Both the position numbers and the translations under genes were made by a program. Below, piece after piece: positions 9,196 through 17,898 of a stretch of 64,000 bases of DNA (positions are counted from its first letter, which is position 1; each line of letters opens with the position of its first letter). Origin of the DNA: Treponema sp. UBA6852 (GTDB taxonomy: Bacteria > Spirochaetota > Spirochaetia > Treponematales > Treponemataceae); assembly GCA_002449305.1 (NCBI GenBank), contig DKDI01000004.1:16665-80664 (forward strand), written 5' to 3'. A model generated the notes under the pieces. That model was given only the letters and a program-made list of their open reading frames with translations. It did no database searches and had not been told where the DNA came from.

Positions 9196-11949
9196 TTATC
9201 TTCTTGCTCCAAGTCTTACGTTAATCATTGAAAGTAGGCTTTCCTTTATTTCATTATGAATACTATCCATTCCATAGGCTTTTAATACAATGGAATCAAA
9301 GTTTTGCCTATCTTCTTGGTTCAGTTCTTGTTCGATAGGTAGAATTTTTCTTTTTAACAAAGGTTCAAAAGCTTTTAGAATTTCTTCTTTTTGCGAGTTA
9401 GACAATAACTTTGGATTAAGCATATAAGAATCTGCAAATTTATCCTTGCTCAAATCCAAAGCACCAGCTCCACGTCCAAAACCAGTTGCCTCAATATAAA
9501 ACATTCCGACAATAGAATTTAAAAGCGCATGGCAAAGATTAATATCCAAATTTTCTAGTTTAGGAAAAAAACCTATAAGACGCTGATTTATGCAAGTTGG
9601 TTCGGTAAATTTAGCAAAAAACAATCTTTTATCAGGATTCAATCCAGTGATAAGCAAAAATTTCTTTTTGGCTTCTTTCAAATTATACCAAATATCACCA
9701 TGCTGCAAAACGGACTGATTCAAATTGTTTTCAAACTGCTTGAAATATTGAATTGTTTTTGTATGCCCAAGAGATTCCAGTTCCTTGTAAGTTTTATATG
9801 ATGTAATAAAATAGTTGTCTGGCTTTGCAATCAGAGTATCACAGCCTTTTGAATTTTTTAGCATTAAAGAAACATACTCTTTATCAACAACATCAGGAGA
9901 CTGCGAAATAAAAATATCATCCTGACCTGTTTTTGCACCTCTATATACAAAAAATAGCGCCCCAAGTGGAATTAAATTGCTTTTAAATCTCACAAGCCAA
10001 TTTACTTTATGAAAACCAACATTAAAAGACAAATTAAGTTTTCTGATTTCTTCCAATTTCTGCCAAGAATATTCTTGCCGTGACATTATTTCGTTATCAA
10101 TTTCTTTGTTTTGCAGAACAGTTCCTACAGCCTTATTCAATATCTGTCTGTTTTCCAATTCTTCAAGATTTGCTTTCAACAAATAAAAGTTCACTCTTTC
10201 AGTCATTTTGGGCGAGGAAATATTTTTCTTTTCAAGAATAAAAGCGGTTGTGATTATCTCTGCATTTTTAAACCATCTGCCAGTTCCGCTTTTTATAATG
10301 CCTTTAATTACAAAAAACTGCGATAAAGAATTTATAAAGTTTCCACCAGCAGCAGTTGACATCCAAGAGTTAGAAGTCAAAACACAAGCAGTGCCATTAT
10401 TTTTTAATAGTTTCCACAGATGAAAAATAATATACATATAATAATCGCTTCTATCGCTTATTTTAATTGCTGTCTTTTCAAAAACATCTTCAGCAATTTT
10501 TCTCTTTGCAATGGTATCTGATTTATCATGTGTATTGTGCCGGCAGAAATCAATGAATGGCAAATTAGATACAATAGTATCAAACTGCGGAATCTCAATA
10601 TTTAAAAGTTTCCCGTCAGCAGGATTTACAATTTGAATCTTATCACCAATATTCAAGTCAAACACATTTTTCTGAAAAACTATAGACGGCAAATTTACAC
10701 TTTCTTTTGAAACAGTAGCCAAGTCAGCAATTTGCAAAGGAAAACTCTGTCTGTCAGAAGAAAATACAGATTTATAAACTTTATCAATAGAAACACCTTT
10801 TTCTAATTTATAATCTATAAATGAACGAGCAAAAGTTCCTGTCCCGCAACATGGATCAAGGCAATCTCCATTAGCATTCTTAACAGCAATTCTTACAAGA
10901 AAATTGGCAAGTCTATAATCTGTTGTAAATTGTCCTATAATAATACGCTGAGAAATTTGAATAGCACTTTCAAGCAAACTCTGCATATCTGACTGCACAA
11001 TATAATCAAATTTCGTATTACATAAAAATGAATTTATTTCTAATAATTGAATCCAAACAATTTTTGGCAAAATCTCTTCATATTCAATTTTATGAAACAC
11101 AGAGAAAAAATCACACTTTGCTGTTATCTCTTCAAAAATAGATAAGGCAATTTTAGGTGTAATATCATCTTTTATTTCTGTAATTTTTTCTGCTACAGCA
11201 AAACGAGAACGAATAATATGAGCAAATGTGATTTTATTTATCCAATCAAGCAATATAACTTTTGAATAAGCTATATAAGCATCTTTTTCATCTTTAATAT
11301 ATTCACCGCTTGCGCTATCCCACCACAAGTCAATAAAATTTGCTAATGTAGAATTTTCTTTGCCTTTTTCTTTTAAATATTCCGCTGTTGCACTTTTATT
11401 TTGTAAAACAAATGCTTCCAAAGTTGCATTTACAAATGCTTCTCCAGCTCGTAATGGTTTAAAACTTTCTAAAGAAAAATAGCGATTCACTTCATCGACA
11501 ACTTTGAACAATGTTTTTAGCCAATTTGATTTATACAAAATTACGTCATTACGATTTTCTGAAATCAAGGAACTATTATCCCAAGTTTCTACTGCTTCAA
11601 ATTTTCCTGTGATTTTGTTTTTTACATAAAAAACTGCATAACGAAAATTCCAAATAACTGTGCTTGAAAGTCCGAGATTTTCAGCTTTTCTCCATGAATC
11701 AGTTACAAAATCAATATCATCAATTGGAACATCAGGCATTTTCAATTCCCAGCCCTGTAAAATAAGAGACTGGTTTTCATCACCAAAGAGCAATACATCA
11801 GGAAACATTCTCTGTTTTCCAGTATTAATTGTTGTTTCCCCTCCAGCCATTTTTATTTTAAAATCAGGCTTGTTTTTTACGTATGCAGATATTTCCTGAA
11901 TAATTTGAATCGCCCAGCTTCGTTCATTTGCTTTTAATGTTACTGCCAT
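9196..11949 (-). CDS. Restriction-methylation enzyme, type IIG-like (nuclease + N6-adenine methylase + target recognition)
   Basis: A 917-residue protein. The N-terminus has FPDVLLFGD followed by QGWELKM (about residues 49-71), a plausible PD-(D/E)xK nuclease core. The middle has methylase motif I (DPCCGTGTF, about 365) and a catalytic motif NLPF (about 458, a variant of NPPY/NPPF). The C-terminal third resembles a target-recognition domain and contains GAKTGQDDIFIS, a block seen in Eco57I-type and related enzymes. Together this suggests a single-chain enzyme that both cuts and methylates DNA. It lies 27 nt after a second methyltransferase gene, which may modify the other strand or the same site. 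Confidence 0.75.
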   Translation of the reverse strand: MAVTLKANERSWAIQIIQEISAYVKNKPDFKIKMAGGETTINTGKQRMFPDVLLFGDENQSLILQGWELKMPDVPIDDIDFVTDSWRKAENLGLSSTVIWNFRYAVFYVKNKITGKFEAVETWDNSSLISENRNDVILYKSNWLKTLFKVVDEVNRYFSLESFKPLRAGEAFVNATLEAFVLQNKSATAEYLKEKGKENSTLANFIDLWWDSASGEYIKDEKDAYIAYSKVILLDWINKITFAHIIRSRFAVAEKITEIKDDITPKIALSIFEEITAKCDFFSVFHKIEYEEILPKIVWIQLLEINSFLCNTKFDYIVQSDMQSLLESAIQISQRIIIGQFTTDYRLANFLVRIAVKNANGDCLDPCCGTGTFARSFIDYKLEKGVSIDKVYKSVFSSDRQSFPLQIADLATVSKESVNLPSIVFQKNVFDLNIGDKIQIVNPADGKLLNIEIPQFDTIVSNLPFIDFCRHNTHDKSDTIAKRKIAEDVFEKTAIKISDRSDYYMYIIFHLWKLLKNNGTACVLTSNSWMSTAAGGNFINSLSQFFVIKGIIKSGTGRWFKNAEIITTAFILEKKNISSPKMTERVNFYLLKANLEELENRQILNKAVGTVLQNKEIDNEIMSRQEYSWQKLEEIRKLNLSFNVGFHKVNWLVRFKSNLIPLGALFFVYRGAKTGQDDIFISQSPDVVDKEYVSLMLKNSKGCDTLIAKPDNYFITSYKTYKELESLGHTKTIQYFKQFENNLNQSVLQHGDIWYNLKEAKKKFLLITGLNPDKRLFFAKFTEPTCINQRLIGFFPKLENLDINLCHALLNSIVGMFYIEATGFGRGAGALDLSKDKFADSYMLNPKLLSNSQKEEILKAFEPLLKRKILPIEQELNQEDRQNFDSIVLKAYGMDSIHNEIKESLLSMINVRLGARR

Positions 11950-11976
11950 AATATGCTCCTAGAAAATACTGACTTT

Positions 11977-13035
11977 TTATAACTTTGATTCAGATTCCAT
12001 TTCACTTTGCATTTTTTCAATAGTTCTTTTTATACGCTCATTGCAAACTTTTATATAGTCTGTGGGCTCTACTTTGTGCAGCATAATCTCTTCATTTTTT
12101 TCTATTCCGATAAATTTGCGATTTTCCAACAAGGCAGAAACAAGAAAACTTCCACTTCCACAAGCATTATCAAGCACAATATCTCCGGGATTTGTAAATG
12201 TCTTTATCAGATAACGCCCTAACTCTACAGGCTTTTGAGTAGGATGATAAACTGTTCCTTCGCTTTCAGCAGTTTTAAAATATACACAGTCATCAATCTT
12301 ATATTCTTCATAAAAAACAACATCATTCGGATAACGTTGACCGTCGCTTTTTACATGACAAGGTTTAAAATCACCATAACTTCCAGTAAACTGATTTTTA
12401 CGAATTCCCTTGTCGTAACTTTCCCCTTGTGTCATTTGAGGATTATAAGTTGGTTGCTTTTTATAGAAGATACAAATATCTTCATGCTTACGAAGAGGCT
12501 GCTTCTTTGCATTAAGAAAATTTGTAGACTTTGATTTTATCCAGACAATTTTATACTTGAACCATTCTTCATTGCTTAAAATCAACCGGGCAGTAAAAAC
12601 TCCTTGTGATGTCAAAGCTATAACACCGTTGTCTTTTATAATTCTTTTATATTCTGACCACAATTTTTTCAAGTCTATGACAGAATCCCATTTGTTTTGT
12701 GTTGTTCCATAAGGCAAATCGCAAAGAATCATGTCAACAGATTTATCTGGCATAGCAGCCATTACATCAAGACAATCGCCTTGAATAACCTTATTTATAA
12801 ATTCTGAAATACTTTTTCTAGCTACTGCCGAAGAATACTCTATTTTTTCTCTTCCAGTTTGCAATGTTTGAAGAATAGAATTTATATCCTCCAAACTATA
12901 AAGACGATAATCATTATAAGGATTTCGCTGCGATTTCAACTTTCCACTTTTATCCCAATTTCTTAAAGTTGAAACAGAAACACCAAGCCTTTTAGAAGCA
13001 TCTTGTACAGTCAAATATTGTCCGAAATTATTCAT
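11977..13035 (-). CDS. DNA methyltransferase (beta class) with N-terminal MerR-type HTH
   Basis: The N-terminal 65 residues form a MerR-like DNA-binding domain (LTVQDASKRLGVSVSTLRNW, then RLYSLEDI). The rest is an N4/N6 amino-methyltransferase in which the catalytic block (CDLPYGTTQNKWD, about residue 103) precedes the SAM-binding block (DNACGSGSFLVSAL, about 287), the order of class beta enzymes. The catalytic tetrapeptide reads DLPY instead of DPPY. The ATG at 13035 is preferred, because upstream TTG/ATG codons fall within or beside a palindrome. The HTH may let the enzyme repress its own gene, as in restriction-modification control circuits (inference). It is co-transcribed with the type IIG-like gene. 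Confidence 0.85.
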   Translation of the reverse strand: MNNFGQYLTVQDASKRLGVSVSTLRNWDKSGKLKSQRNPYNDYRLYSLEDINSILQTLQTGREKIEYSSAVARKSISEFINKVIQGDCLDVMAAMPDKSVDMILCDLPYGTTQNKWDSVIDLKKLWSEYKRIIKDNGVIALTSQGVFTARLILSNEEWFKYKIVWIKSKSTNFLNAKKQPLRKHEDICIFYKKQPTYNPQMTQGESYDKGIRKNQFTGSYGDFKPCHVKSDGQRYPNDVVFYEEYKIDDCVYFKTAESEGTVYHPTQKPVELGRYLIKTFTNPGDIVLDNACGSGSFLVSALLENRKFIGIEKNEEIMLHKVEPTDYIKVCNERIKRTIEKMQSEMESESKL

Positions 13036-13058
13036 AAATACACTCTTAAACATTAGCA

Positions 13059-13074
13059 AAGGTTAGCAAACCTT
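13059..13074. promoter_or_regulatory. Palindromic operator candidate upstream of the HTH-methyltransferase
   Basis: A perfect inverted repeat, AAGGTT-AGCA-AACCTT, that also contains half of a TTAGCAAA direct repeat (13053-13070). It sits just before the methyltransferase start and downstream of a plausible TATACT -10 box. That position suits autorepression by the enzyme's own HTH domain; the binding is inferred. Confidence 0.45.
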
Positions 13075-13179
13075 ATTAAAAGAAGTATAGTCGTTTCTTT
13101 CAAAAAATCAAGGTGACACGCTTTGTAAGCTGTCATCAAAATACTTGAAGCGGGAAGTTTAATCTGTCACTTTCCTCAC

Positions 13180-14169
13180 TCATTTATACTTCCCCGCGAT
13201 CTTCTCGCATTCCGCGCGGATTTCTTCCCTCAGTCTTTCAGGTTTTATCACCGTGACGGAATCGCCGAAGCCCATTGCCCAGGAGAACACCATCTGTTTT
13301 TGATTCGAGCTGAATTTAAGAAGAACTGTACCGTCCTCGTGCTGAGCGACCAGCTGGTTTTTGTGCCACTCGCGCTCAAGGACGTAGTTCGCCATCTTTG
13401 CGGAAAAAAGGAATTCATATTCTTCAGGCGGCTCAGGATTGTTCCAGATTCCAAAATTCAAGTCGATGTGCCTGTGAATGTCAAAATCTTTCGGAACGGA
13501 AAAAGTTTTGCCGGCAGAAACAATGTTCTTTATACGCGATAGCGCAAATACCCGAAAATCCGCCGCGCCGTGGTCAAAGCCAAGCACATACCAGTTTCCT
13601 TTCTGGCAGACAACGTGATAGCAGTCAAAAATCTTTTCCTTAAAAACCTTGCTCCCGGAGCTTTTGTATCCGAACGAAACAACCGAGTGGCTCTTTATCG
13701 CCTTGAAAATCTGATTGAAAACCTCAGCGTCAATTTTTGGAAGCGGGTCGGAAATAAAGCTTATGTCCGTGTTCAAAAAAGAGGAATCAACAGTAACCGT
13801 TTCCGGCAGAAAAGACGCGATTTTTGCCATGATGTTCTTGAACGAGCGTTCCAGCGGCGTGTTCTTGTACTGCTCCAAAAGCGGCATCACCGTGGAAACT
13901 GTAAAAAGCTCGCCTTCCGTAAGCACGACATTCGGCACGGAAAAAGTCGGATCGGTGTAATGATACATTTTTTTAGTCTTGTCGTATTCAAGAGGAGCGT
14001 TCATTTCGTCCCGGAGCCGCTCAAAATCACGCTCAACAGTCCGCTTGTTCACGCCGAACTTAAAAACCAGCTCGTCCATTCCCACAAAAGCCCCTCCGCG
14101 GAGCATCTCGTCAATCTGAATAATGCGTGCAGTGCGGCGGATGTCGTCGCGTTTTTTGTCAGAAGCCAT
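13180..14169 (-). CDS. WYL-domain transcriptional regulator
   Basis: A 329-residue regulator with an N-terminal winged helix-turn-helix (MDELVFKFGVNKRTVERDF) followed by a WYL domain containing GNWYVLGFDH. The C-terminal extension is the usual WCX-like region. WYL proteins sense ligands, including nucleic-acid ends, and often control CRISPR, restriction and other defence genes. The start is placed at the ATG at 14169, with GGA 8-10 nt upstream: the ATG at 14190 lies inside the -10 box and cannot be used. It follows the HIRAN-like gene and a small membrane peptide gene on the same strand. Confidence 0.85.
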   Translation of the reverse strand: MASDKKRDDIRRTARIIQIDEMLRGGAFVGMDELVFKFGVNKRTVERDFERLRDEMNAPLEYDKTKKMYHYTDPTFSVPNVVLTEGELFTVSTVMPLLEQYKNTPLERSFKNIMAKIASFLPETVTVDSSFLNTDISFISDPLPKIDAEVFNQIFKAIKSHSVVSFGYKSSGSKVFKEKIFDCYHVVCQKGNWYVLGFDHGAADFRVFALSRIKNIVSAGKTFSVPKDFDIHRHIDLNFGIWNNPEPPEEYEFLFSAKMANYVLEREWHKNQLVAQHEDGTVLLKFSSNQKQMVFSWAMGFGDSVTVIKPERLREEIRAECEKIAGKYK

Positions 14170-14189
14170 GTTTGTTTCCATAATAAACA

Positions 14190-14198
14190 ATTATACCA
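14190..14198 (-). promoter_or_regulatory. Extended -10 promoter for the WYL gene
   Basis: Minus-strand TGGTATAAT (TATAAT at 14195-14190). Initiation about 7 nt later gives a very short leader, with the ATG at 14181 nearly leaderless and the ATG at 14169 better placed relative to GGA. Confidence 0.55.
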
Positions 14199-14345
14199 CA
14201 GTTTTTCTCTGGGTGTGTCCGCAAAACAGTTTGCGGACCGGGCTTTTCAGGGCTACGGCTTCCGCCTCCGACCAAACGCAAGCGTTTGTTTTCGCGCATT
14301 TTTTCAAAATCCGCTCACCCTTCCAATCCCTCACACAAAAAATTT

Positions 14346-14450
14346 CTACTCCTGCAAAATCTCTTTCACCTTCCGCTTCAGCAAAAAGACAATCAGAGAT
14401 TCCGCCGCAAACAAGAATAAAACCGATATACAAAGAACCGTGTTTTCCAT
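14346..14450 (-). CDS. 34-residue membrane peptide
   Basis: A short frame from ATG 14450 to TAG 14346, preceded by a good ribosome site (AAAGGGGAG, 5 nt before the ATG) placed right after the HIRAN-like stop codon. The peptide is one hydrophobic helix (VLCISVLFLFAAESLIVFLL) followed by a basic tail (KRKVKEILQE). This is the usual design of small single-span membrane proteins. Its function is unknown. It lies between the HIRAN-like and WYL genes, so it could be co-expressed with the former. Confidence 0.5.
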   Translation of the reverse strand: MENTVLCISVLFLFAAESLIVFLLKRKVKEILQE

Positions 14451-14467
14451 GATTTCTCCCCTTTCCG

Positions 14468-15400
14468 TTACAATTCAATTTTTAAAACGACATCCCGGCC
14501 GCCAATCCGCATAAGCTCCGCCTTGAAAGACATTTTTTCAGGTTTTGCGGAACGGATTATTTTTGCGGCGGTTGCGCGGATATACCCCGCTTTTTCAAGC
14601 CCTGAGTTTCCGGCGATTTTTGAGTCAATGCTTTCCGCCATAACCGCAACCGCATTTTCATCGGCATGATTGTACGGCTCTGCCTGAACCGCGATTTCAA
14701 GCGAAGAATAAAAATCGTGCTTTGCCTTTCTGATTTTTTCCGCCTGGCCAAGCAAATCTTCCGCCATTAGATTTTCCGCAAGACCGTCAAGACAATCAGA
14801 ATACGGCGACCAACTGTGATAGTTCATCCCGACAACCGGAAGCGTAAGGCAAACTTCATTTTCTTTAAAATAGCGCACGAACGTCTGCTCCAAAGTTTCC
14901 GATTCACATTTGCAAGAGAGTTTCTTTTTTGCCGCATCCAGCACAAGCGGAATCTCGTTTTCTTCCATATCATACAGCCGCCCGAACAAAAGCGAGAAAA
15001 GAATTTCCGAAGAAACAGGCTCGATTATGAACTGGGTGAGCCGCGCAAATTTGTCAAACGATTTTTTCCGACGCAGATAAAGCTCGCCTGCAAGAAGAGA
15101 ATCCTTCGCCTCAACCGCGCAGAGCAAGGCGCCGGCATGAAGAAGAAAGTCGAAACTGTCCTTGTCTGAAATGTCAGTCTCAGGCGAAACGTAAATTCTT
15201 GGCGTGCAGTTCAGCTCGTCCTGCAAAAACACATAATAGCTCGGCGTAAAATATGCGCTTGATGCAAGTTTCTGATAATTTTCAACATTCAGATGCGACG
15301 GATTTTCAACTTTTCCGCAGTAGTCGAGCTGCCCCGTCCAACTCTTTGAAAACTCAAACCAGTTTTTTCCGCAATTGATAAGAATCTGCTTTTCCGACAT
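14468..15400 (-). CDS. Uncharacterised protein with C-terminal HIRAN-like domain
   Basis: A 310-residue protein starting at the ATG at 15400, which has GGAGG 5 nt upstream; the longer frame to 15505 has no such site. The last 80 residues read like a HIRAN domain: ...AEPYNHADENAVAVM... then KAGYIRATAAKII. HIRAN domains bind DNA 3' ends or stalled-fork DNA and occur in SWI/SNF helicases and as stand-alone bacterial proteins. The N-terminal 220 residues match nothing I recognise. It lies just downstream of the RavA/ViaA operon on the same strand and may be part of the same response. Confidence 0.6.
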   Translation of the reverse strand: MSEKQILINCGKNWFEFSKSWTGQLDYCGKVENPSHLNVENYQKLASSAYFTPSYYVFLQDELNCTPRIYVSPETDISDKDSFDFLLHAGALLCAVEAKDSLLAGELYLRRKKSFDKFARLTQFIIEPVSSEILFSLLFGRLYDMEENEIPLVLDAAKKKLSCKCESETLEQTFVRYFKENEVCLTLPVVGMNYHSWSPYSDCLDGLAENLMAEDLLGQAEKIRKAKHDFYSSLEIAVQAEPYNHADENAVAVMAESIDSKIAGNSGLEKAGYIRATAAKIIRSAKPEKMSFKAELMRIGGRDVVLKIEL

Positions 15401-15513
15401 AACAACCTCCAGAATTTGCGGCGCAAAAAAAAATCGCCCTTTCGCTTTATTTTTCTTCATTATAAAACGCAAGAGCGACATGGAGTGTCGGAGTGGGAAA
15501 ATCAATTTAAAAT

Positions 15514-17592
15514 TTATAATTTCTCTAATTCACCCTTTTCTTTACAATCATAAACATTATGTGTCCTAACTTCATTCAACTGTTCAGCTAAATGTCTGCC
15601 GGCTTGAGGATTATTCATATCGTAAAACCAGTTATGATTAAAACACTGTATTGTCCCTTTATTTCCAGAACTGCCGATTGTCAGGCTATAAAAAACTGTA
15701 TCTTTCTTCTTTTCTGATTCAATTCGCTCAATCAAATCTTTATTAAGAGACTGCATAACAAAATCTGAAATCATAAGAACATCGGCATTTTTCCATTCAT
15801 TTTCAGATAACATTTTCAAACCTTGATTCAAAGCAGGTTCAGCATCAGTTCCGCCGTTAAACGACATCTTCAAAAACTGGGCAAGTTTGTTTATCGGGTT
15901 GTCTGAAAAATCGGTTAAATCCAAAGTTTGAATAGCGGTTGAAAACGAAATCACATAGCATTTACGGTCTTCCTCAATGGCAATTTTTGAGAGCGCAAAT
16001 GTTATTGTTTTTGCAATATTTTCCGGAGTTCCGTTCATTGAGCCGCTTGTGTCAACACAAATTATTATCGGACCTTTTTTCTCTTTCTTTTCAATTTCAA
16101 CTTCTTCATTTTCTTTTGATTCAATACTTGACTCTTCTTGAATCTGATAATCATAGGAAAGCAGCTGTTTTTGGGCGAATTTCAACTGGAACAATTTTTT
16201 CAGCGCAGGATTTTTCATTAATGACAGTTCACTTGGCAGAGCCGCTGAAATATCATTTGAATATTTTAATCCGTTGATTTCTCCACGGTAAGCTCTTTTG
16301 GGCTGCCAATTCGAGTGAAGAACAACTTTTTCTCTCATCTCTTTTTCAAAAATGGATTGAGACCGGCTTTGTTTTCCTAAAAGTTCCGCAAGTTCCTGCA
16401 AAGATTCATCCTTTTCAAGCAGCTCCGCAAATGTTCCAAGAACTTCAAATCCGCTTGCTTCAAAATAGCCTTCGCTTAAATCCCAAAGTCTGCCAAGATT
16501 TTTAATAAACGGAACCAAAACTGATTCAATCCGCCTGAAATTATCAATTTTGGAATACAAAGAATCCAAGAATTCTTTTCTTTTAGCTTCAATCTGCTCT
16601 AATTCCCATTTATTTTTCCGCTCAATTAAATTCTTTTCCAAGTCAGAAATAAAATTGCGCTTTATGGTTTCCAATTTTTCTTCTGAATTCCATTTTGCAA
16701 TTTCAATTTGAACGCCTTTCTCATTTGTTTCTGTTTCAATTCTTTTTTCGGCTGAACAAACTTTTTTGTAAAAATCAAAATCTATAGAACTTTTTTCTAT
16801 ATTGCCTCTTTTTGATTCGCTTATAGACGAAAGCCTTTTATAATGATATTCAATCTTTGATTTCTCATTTGACAAATCCAAAGCCAAATCTTCGGCGGAC
16901 AGCCTTTTTTGTTTTTCGATGAATATTGCCTCCTCCTTAAATGGATCTTCCTTTTTAAGAAACTTATGCGTTTTTTCAAGCCATTCAAGAATATCCGTCT
17001 GAATGTTTTCTGCAATTCCATCATGCGTTGAAACATAAGATTTGCAGTCTTTTTTATTCAAAACTTCTTTTAGAATTTGCTCTGCAAGAAGAGAATATTT
17101 ATTCTTTGGGAAATCAATTCTAACATCTTTAGGTACGGATGGACTGATATAATCTTCCATTGCATCAACAAGCTGCTTTTTGTCCTCTGTTGAGCCAAAC
17201 TCAATAGAGGACAAATTTTCAAACTTACGTTTTGACTTTGACTCCTGCTTATACCTTTTTATATTTTGATTTAGGTCATGCTCTATTTTTTCAAGATTTT
17301 TTGAAACAGTTGAAATTACCGACAACAACTCTTCCGGCGACAGATTTTCTTCCTGATGTGCAATTTTATTTCTGGTAAGACGCATTGATTCCCACCATAC
17401 AGGTTTGCAGAGAAAATCAACTTTCTTAATACATTCCCTGAACTGCTGAACTTTCATCTGAATCCAGGCACTTTGTTCTTCCGACAAACTTTTAATGTCG
17501 TTTATTCCATCAGGGTATTTTTGTTTTAACTCCAAAATTGGTTTTAAAGCTTTATGAGAATATTTTCTTGACTGCTTGTTTTTTTTCTTCAT
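15514..17592 (-). CDS. ViaA-type VWA-domain protein with HEPN-like N-terminus
   Basis: A 692-residue protein; E. coli ViaA has about 480. The C-terminal von Willebrand A domain has an intact metal site: ICVDTSGSMNG (DxSxS), a later FNGGTDAEP threonine and SDFVM. The flanking text closely parallels ViaA (for example RKCYVISFST and NADVLMISDF). The N-terminal 90 residues contain LTRNKIAHQEENLS, an R-x4-H pattern as in HEPN ribonucleases or toxins, and are homologous to the small protein encoded just upstream. Long charged coiled-coil segments follow. ViaA partners RavA, encoded here two genes upstream. It lies 2 nt after the small gene. Confidence 0.85.
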   Translation of the reverse strand: MKKKNKQSRKYSHKALKPILELKQKYPDGINDIKSLSEEQSAWIQMKVQQFRECIKKVDFLCKPVWWESMRLTRNKIAHQEENLSPEELLSVISTVSKNLEKIEHDLNQNIKRYKQESKSKRKFENLSSIEFGSTEDKKQLVDAMEDYISPSVPKDVRIDFPKNKYSLLAEQILKEVLNKKDCKSYVSTHDGIAENIQTDILEWLEKTHKFLKKEDPFKEEAIFIEKQKRLSAEDLALDLSNEKSKIEYHYKRLSSISESKRGNIEKSSIDFDFYKKVCSAEKRIETETNEKGVQIEIAKWNSEEKLETIKRNFISDLEKNLIERKNKWELEQIEAKRKEFLDSLYSKIDNFRRIESVLVPFIKNLGRLWDLSEGYFEASGFEVLGTFAELLEKDESLQELAELLGKQSRSQSIFEKEMREKVVLHSNWQPKRAYRGEINGLKYSNDISAALPSELSLMKNPALKKLFQLKFAQKQLLSYDYQIQEESSIESKENEEVEIEKKEKKGPIIICVDTSGSMNGTPENIAKTITFALSKIAIEEDRKCYVISFSTAIQTLDLTDFSDNPINKLAQFLKMSFNGGTDAEPALNQGLKMLSENEWKNADVLMISDFVMQSLNKDLIERIESEKKKDTVFYSLTIGSSGNKGTIQCFNHNWFYDMNNPQAGRHLAEQLNEVRTHNVYDCKEKGELEKL

Positions 17593-17594
17593 TT

Positions 17595-17888
17595 TTACGA
17601 ATCCTGTTTTGTCGAAAGCCTTTTTATTTTTTCTATATTTTCAAAAATAAATGAAGCCATTTTCTGAAGTTCCTTGTCTGATAAATCTTCTTCCGCATGA
17701 ACTAACCGGTTATGAATTTTTTGAAGATTCCCAGCCAGTTGCAAGCCTTTAATGTCTGTTATTTTTTGAAACGTCAGCTGGAGCCAGGCTTTTTGTTCCT
17801 CTGTAAGTTCTCCAATATTTGGAATACCATTTGGAAACTTCAACTGCAGGACAGAAAAACTGTCCTGTGATTTTGTTTGCTTATCCAT
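17595..17888 (-). CDS. Small HEPN-like protein, paralogue of the VWA protein N-terminus
   Basis: 97 residues. It aligns along nearly its whole length with the first 100 residues of the downstream VWA protein: LKFPNGIPNIGELTEEQKAW here against LKQKYPDGINDIKSLSEEQSAW there, and HNRLVHAEEDLS against RNKIAHQEENLS. The R of the HEPN-like R-x4-H is replaced by H in this copy, so if the fold is HEPN this copy is probably not catalytic and may be a partner or antidote. It starts 10 nt after the RavA-like stop and ends 2 nt before the VWA gene. HEPN assignment is inference from one motif and helical character. Confidence 0.65.
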   Translation of the reverse strand: MDKQTKSQDSFSVLQLKFPNGIPNIGELTEEQKAWLQLTFQKITDIKGLQLAGNLQKIHNRLVHAEEDLSDKELQKMASFIFENIEKIKRLSTKQDS

Positions 17889-17898
17889 ATAAAATCAT

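Noticed and set aside
14191..14478. 95-codon minus-strand frame overlapping the 34-residue peptide
   Set aside because: Its product is unlike a protein, it has no ribosome site, and the shorter frame has a strong one.
13570..14514. 314-codon plus-strand frame
   Set aside because: It is antisense to the WYL gene and the small peptide gene, lacks a ribosome site and its product is basic with no domain.
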